This document shows, in pieces, positions 61,408 to 64,000 of a DNA stretch of 64,000 nt; within the stretch, counting starts at the first letter, position 1, and every line of letters begins with the position of its first letter. The notes beneath the pieces are model-generated. The model was given only the letters and a program-made list of their open reading frames with translations. It was not told where the DNA came from and ran no database searches. The translations under genes were made by a program, and so were the position numbers. Location of the stretch: positions 96,261 through 160,260 of the forward strand of contig CALHAW010000002.1 of the NCBI GenBank assembly GCA_937934135.1, in the 5' to 3' direction. Source of the DNA: an uncultured Alphaproteobacteria bacterium (GTDB lineage Bacteria > Pseudomonadota > Alphaproteobacteria > Micavibrionales > Micavibrionaceae).

Positions 61408-62298
61408 ATGAAAAAGATTAGTCAAAAAATAAGCATGCTGGTGATGGCATTTGGCCTTATCGGCTTCTCATCTGCGGCACATGCCGCATGCTCCAACCCT
61501 GCGGGTGTAGAGGGCGAACAAATTTATAATGATGACAATAACGTCATGCAATTTTGTGACGGCACAGACTGGACCGCCATGAAAGGCGGCAGTGGTGCAG
61601 ATAACCTCGGTAATCATATAATGGGGCAAACATTGGTCACGGGAAATAATTGGATTAATGGTGATGCAACGGTTAATGAAGGGCTTCAAATCGACACTAA
61701 TGGTGAAATCGTTATTGACCGCGCAGGTACATCATACGATGTATGGATTCAAGGAGGACTTCAAACCGATACGGGAGAGGCCAGGAACCTTGCCATTTTA
61801 GGAGTCGAATCATCCGATACACTTTATGTGAACTATGGAAGTGAATACGCAGCAGGCACACGGATTGGTGGTCCCGTTTTGATCACAGGTGGTGGCTTAT
61901 CAATGAATGCTAATAAAATCACAGGCCTTGGCACACCCACAGCCAGCACAGACGCTGCGACAAAAGCATATGTTGATGCAAATGCAGGTGGTATCGCTAG
62001 CGCAGATTATGATAGCGGTTGGGTTGCGTTAAGTGGAGGAAATCAACAGGTTACTTTAACACATAATCAAGGGACTCGATACTTCAAAAACTCGATGATA
62101 TGGGGATCCTGTGGATCGACAAGCGTACCCATTCTTGTTAACGGTGTGACAAGTAGTGGTTCAGGTCAGTATGGCTATTTACAAACATTCGACTCCAATA
62201 ATGCCGTCAAAGTGCGAACGTTCCCTAATGGTGGAATTTACAGCAATTCTTGTAGCCCGACTATATCAACCCATTTCCGCTTAATGCTGTGGAAGTAA
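61408..62298 (+). CDS. Secreted protein with two-cysteine module and tail-fibre-like repeat
   Basis: I start at the third ATG (61408) because AAGG lies 9 nt upstream of it and none of the earlier ATGs has room for a Shine-Dalgarno. The protein is 296 residues with a signal peptide (MKKISQKISMLVMAFGLIGF, cut near AHA-ACSN). The mature N-terminus is CSNPAGVEGEQIYNDDNNV then MQFCDGTDWTAM, a module with two cysteines that probably form a disulfide. DNLGNH follows, then STDAATKAYVDANAG near residue 190, and a C-terminal beta-rich part with three more cysteines ending LMLWK. It shares its modules with the neighbouring genes. Export is by Sec. Confidence 0.75.
   Translation: MKKISQKISMLVMAFGLIGFSSAAHAACSNPAGVEGEQIYNDDNNVMQFCDGTDWTAMKGGSGADNLGNHIMGQTLVTGNNWINGDATVNEGLQIDTNGEIVIDRAGTSYDVWIQGGLQTDTGEARNLAILGVESSDTLYVNYGSEYAAGTRIGGPVLITGGGLSMNANKITGLGTPTASTDAATKAYVDANAGGIASADYDSGWVALSGGNQQVTLTHNQGTRYFKNSMIWGSCGSTSVPILVNGVTSSGSGQYGYLQTFDSNNAVKVRTFPNGGIYSNSCSPTISTHFRLMLWK
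61960..61988 (+). repeat. 29-bp exact repeat shared with the following gene (copy 1)
   Basis: The segment ACAAAAGCATATGTTGATGC... continuing to AATGCAGG is identical over 29 bases to 62972-63000 in the next gene, at the same codon phase, in the DAATKAYVDANAG module. The flanking bases differ. Confidence 0.9.
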
Positions 62299-62356
62299 CA
62301 TTACACTAATTAATTAAGTAATTTTTGAAAAGAAAAAGGCACGAAAGATAAAGATT

Positions 62357-63601
62357 ATGAAACATATTAAAAACTTTGCTTTTACATTATTAATCACCCT
62401 TTGCGCTCTACTCGGCACGCAACAGGCCGCGCAAGCCGCATGTACAAATCCGGCGGGTGTTGAAGGCAACCAGGTTTATAATTCAACCCATAAAGTAATG
62501 CAGTTTTGTGACGGCACAAGCTGGCGCGCAATGATAGGCGGCGGAAGTGGCGGTGATACACTTTCTGGGCTTTCTTGTACAGACGGACAAATCGCAAAAT
62601 GGAACAACACCGCCACCGCATGGGAATGCGGCGCAGACGCATCCGGCAGCGGTGGTGATGACCTCGGTAATCATACAGCCACAACAAATTTGGATATGGG
62701 GACAAATAAATTATTAAATATTGGCGGTGGCGATGCCTCACTTGTAAACGGCTCTGGCTATGCCGTTTTTGGTGCGGAAACTGGTGTAAACATCGTAATA
62801 GATAATAATGAAATTATGGCGCGCAACAATGGCGCGACAACCTCTTTATATTTACAAAATGATGGCGGAAATTTACAATTAGGATACGCTAACCCTGGTG
62901 CAAGTAATTTAGATGTCAACGGGGGGAAAATTATAGACCTTGCAGACCCAACCGCGGCAACGGACGCCGCAACAAAAGCATATGTTGATGCAAATGCAGG
63001 AAGTGATGATCTTGGTGCTGGTGGCACAACGACTGGATCTCTTTTTTCAACGAATGCGTCACGCACTATTGGCCGTGATACAAACGACTTTATTCGTTTT
63101 GATGATAACGCACAGGCTTTTTGGCAAATTAATGGCGTATGGGAATACCAATTTTACCCAACAAATTTTTCAGCCTACACAAATAATTCCAATGATCTAG
63201 GCACATCCGCCAAACGATGGAGAAATGGATGGTTCGCCGGAGCAGTAACTGCTGGTTCCTTTGCTGGAAATGGGGCGGCAATAACCGCGATCGCTGGTGA
63301 CAATATCACTGACAACACTATTGATGGATCAGAAATCCAAAATGAATCTATTACAAGTGCGGATATTGATAATGGAACTATTGCTACCGCAGACTTGGCA
63401 AATGGCTCTGTCACTAACGCAAAAATTGTAAGCATGTCAGACACAAAACTGACAGGGATCCCAACCTGTAATGCCAGCAACCAAGCTTTACAATGGAATG
63501 GATCATCCTTTACATGCCGTACATTATCCTTCTCAGCGGCGCATTCGCATCCATATGCCAGCTCTGGCCACACACATGGCGGTGGCGGTGGTGGCAGATG
63601 A
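62357..63601 (+). CDS. Secreted tail-fibre-like protein ending in an H-x-H-rich tip
   Basis: The 414-residue protein has a signal peptide (MKHIKNFAFTLLITLCALLGTQQAAQA). The mature part repeats the two-cysteine module (CTNPAGVEGNQVYNSTHKV, MQFCDGTSWRAM), then SCTDGQIAKWNNTATAWEC, DDLGNHTATTNLDMGTNK and ATDAATKAYVDANAG. DNNxITDNTIDGSEIQNES-type repeats follow, which are common in tail fibres. It ends with TCNASNQALQWNGSSFTC and AHSHPYASSGHTHGGGGGG, close to the His-x-His motif of phage tail-fibre tips. A trimeric fibre with metal-bound tip is possible. Its stop overlaps the start of the next ORF (ATGA). Confidence 0.75.
   Translation: MKHIKNFAFTLLITLCALLGTQQAAQAACTNPAGVEGNQVYNSTHKVMQFCDGTSWRAMIGGGSGGDTLSGLSCTDGQIAKWNNTATAWECGADASGSGGDDLGNHTATTNLDMGTNKLLNIGGGDASLVNGSGYAVFGAETGVNIVIDNNEIMARNNGATTSLYLQNDGGNLQLGYANPGASNLDVNGGKIIDLADPTAATDAATKAYVDANAGSDDLGAGGTTTGSLFSTNASRTIGRDTNDFIRFDDNAQAFWQINGVWEYQFYPTNFSAYTNNSNDLGTSAKRWRNGWFAGAVTAGSFAGNGAAITAIAGDNITDNTIDGSEIQNESITSADIDNGTIATADLANGSVTNAKIVSMSDTKLTGIPTCNASNQALQWNGSSFTCRTLSFSAAHSHPYASSGHTHGGGGGGR
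62972..63000 (+). repeat. 29-bp exact repeat shared with the preceding gene (copy 2)
   Basis: This copy is identical to 61960-61988 over 29 bases in the same reading phase, encoding part of the DAATKAYVDANAG module. It may be a recombination seam. Confidence 0.9.
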
Positions 63602-63870
63602 AGCACGTGAAAATCTGCCATGGGCTGATAAAAACATCGCACATCACCAAAGACCGAAAAAAACTATTTAACACTTTATCCCAATTTGAAAGCGCATTTA
63701 ACGTATCTTTTTCAACCGTACAAGAAACAATATTAAAAAATATTTATAGTGTCCGAATGAAAGAAATAGTTAACAGCCCCATTGTAAAAGAAAACCATAG
63801 GGCTTTTGTTTTATGGGCGCTTTACCTCGCACATCACCACAAAAACTATAAAGAGATTGAAAACATGTAA
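63598..63870 (+). CDS. Small protein coupled to the tail-fibre-like gene
   Basis: The ORF-track version begins at 63493 in another frame of the upstream gene; I start at the ATG at 63598, which shares ATGA with the stop codon of that gene. The 90-residue product (MKHVKICHGLIKTSH onward) is basic, His-rich (HHHK near the end) and helical, with no signal peptide. Because of the coupling it may be a cytoplasmic partner of the fibre-like protein, for instance an assembly chaperone as with phage tail-fibre genes. No family is recognised. Confidence 0.6.
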   Translation: MKHVKICHGLIKTSHITKDRKKLFNTLSQFESAFNVSFSTVQETILKNIYSVRMKEIVNSPIVKENHRAFVLWALYLAHHHKNYKEIENM

Positions 63871-64000
63871 AAACTTACGCATTGATATAACCCAACATCA
63901 TATTTTATCTATTCTGCATTTCCTTAAGTATTTACAATAAACTAATATAATCAATTTAAAATATCGTTTTTGTATATTTTATTTTTTCTTCCCACAAAAC

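Noticed and set aside
58453-63601. Prophage remnant
   Set aside because: Tail-fibre-like motifs occur, but the proteins have signal peptides or a membrane anchor and there are no capsid, tail, lysis or integrase genes. The window ends soon after, so this cannot be fully excluded.

Overview
The window looks like chromosomal DNA of a moderately AT-rich Gram-negative bacterium, most likely an alphaproteobacterium. This is an inference from gene order and protein style: addA-trxA, mltA-Tim44-fxsA-secB, hisA-hisF-hisE, a SerC of the alphaproteobacterial type, an NDUFA9-like protein and a LapB/LapC-like type I exporter. In many alphaproteobacteria several of these blocks lie near the replication origin. 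A Micavibrio-like predatory lineage is possible, but the sequence alone does not prove it. I see no prophage, insertion sequence or CRISPR array.

Layout. 1-3.1 kb: the 3' end of addA, then trxA and an ABC exporter. 3.1-6.3 kb (minus strand): thrS-tspO-infC, with infC starting at an ATC codon. 6.4-18.9 kb (minus): a complete type I secretion locus with a HlyD-type adaptor, a LapB-like ATPase, a TolC-like outer-membrane protein and its 2310-residue repeat adhesin. 19.2-25.1 kb: serine and pyridoxal-phosphate genes serA, serC, pdxJ and serB, with a solitary DNA methyltransferase and a LysE-type exporter among them. 25.2-32.7 kb: a single-domain Clp-like AAA+ protein, a HAD nucleotidase, a SIMPL protein, an RsmC-like methyltransferase, a SulP transporter, a YffB-like reductase, tRNA-Ser(GGA) and an ABHD10-like hydrolase. 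32.8-45 kb: a glycosyltransferase, gmk, rsmA, a SurA-like protein, an NDUFA9-like protein, a UvrD helicase, a GGDEF protein, a LOG protein, an LprI-like protein and comM. 45-52.2 kb: HIT and EamA genes and histidine genes (hisA-F-E forward, hisH and hisD divergent). 52.3-55.1 kb: an entericidin-like peptide missed by the ORF track, then a small AT-rich polysaccharide pair (O-antigen ligase/polymerase-like and CgeB-like glycosyltransferase). 55.2-58.2 kb: mltA, Tim44-like, fxsA, secB.

58.4-63.9 kb holds the most unusual content. The first gene encodes a 976-residue membrane-anchored protein. Its N-terminal part looks like a pilin or pseudopilin, and it is followed by tail-fibre-like segments and tandem 'YGNGLFVAV...SPDGVNW' repeats. 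Two secreted proteins follow, sharing a two-cysteine N-terminal module and a tail-fibre-like 'DAATKAYVD' module, and then a small ORF coupled by an ATGA overlap. No phage structural genes accompany them. I read this as a cell-surface or pilus-tip recognition locus built from exchangeable modules; that function is inference.

How the parts may work together. The type I locus exports the giant adhesin, whose N-terminus carries a TAAG motif at residues 100-103, similar in place and sequence to the LapG protease site of LapA. A diguanylate cyclase is encoded in the window, but no LapD or LapG is. The serine genes supply serine, and SerC and PdxJ both serve pyridoxal-phosphate synthesis. SurA, SecB, MltA and TolC serve envelope biogenesis. 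The last 130 bases (63871-64000) are AT-rich and hold nothing I can support.
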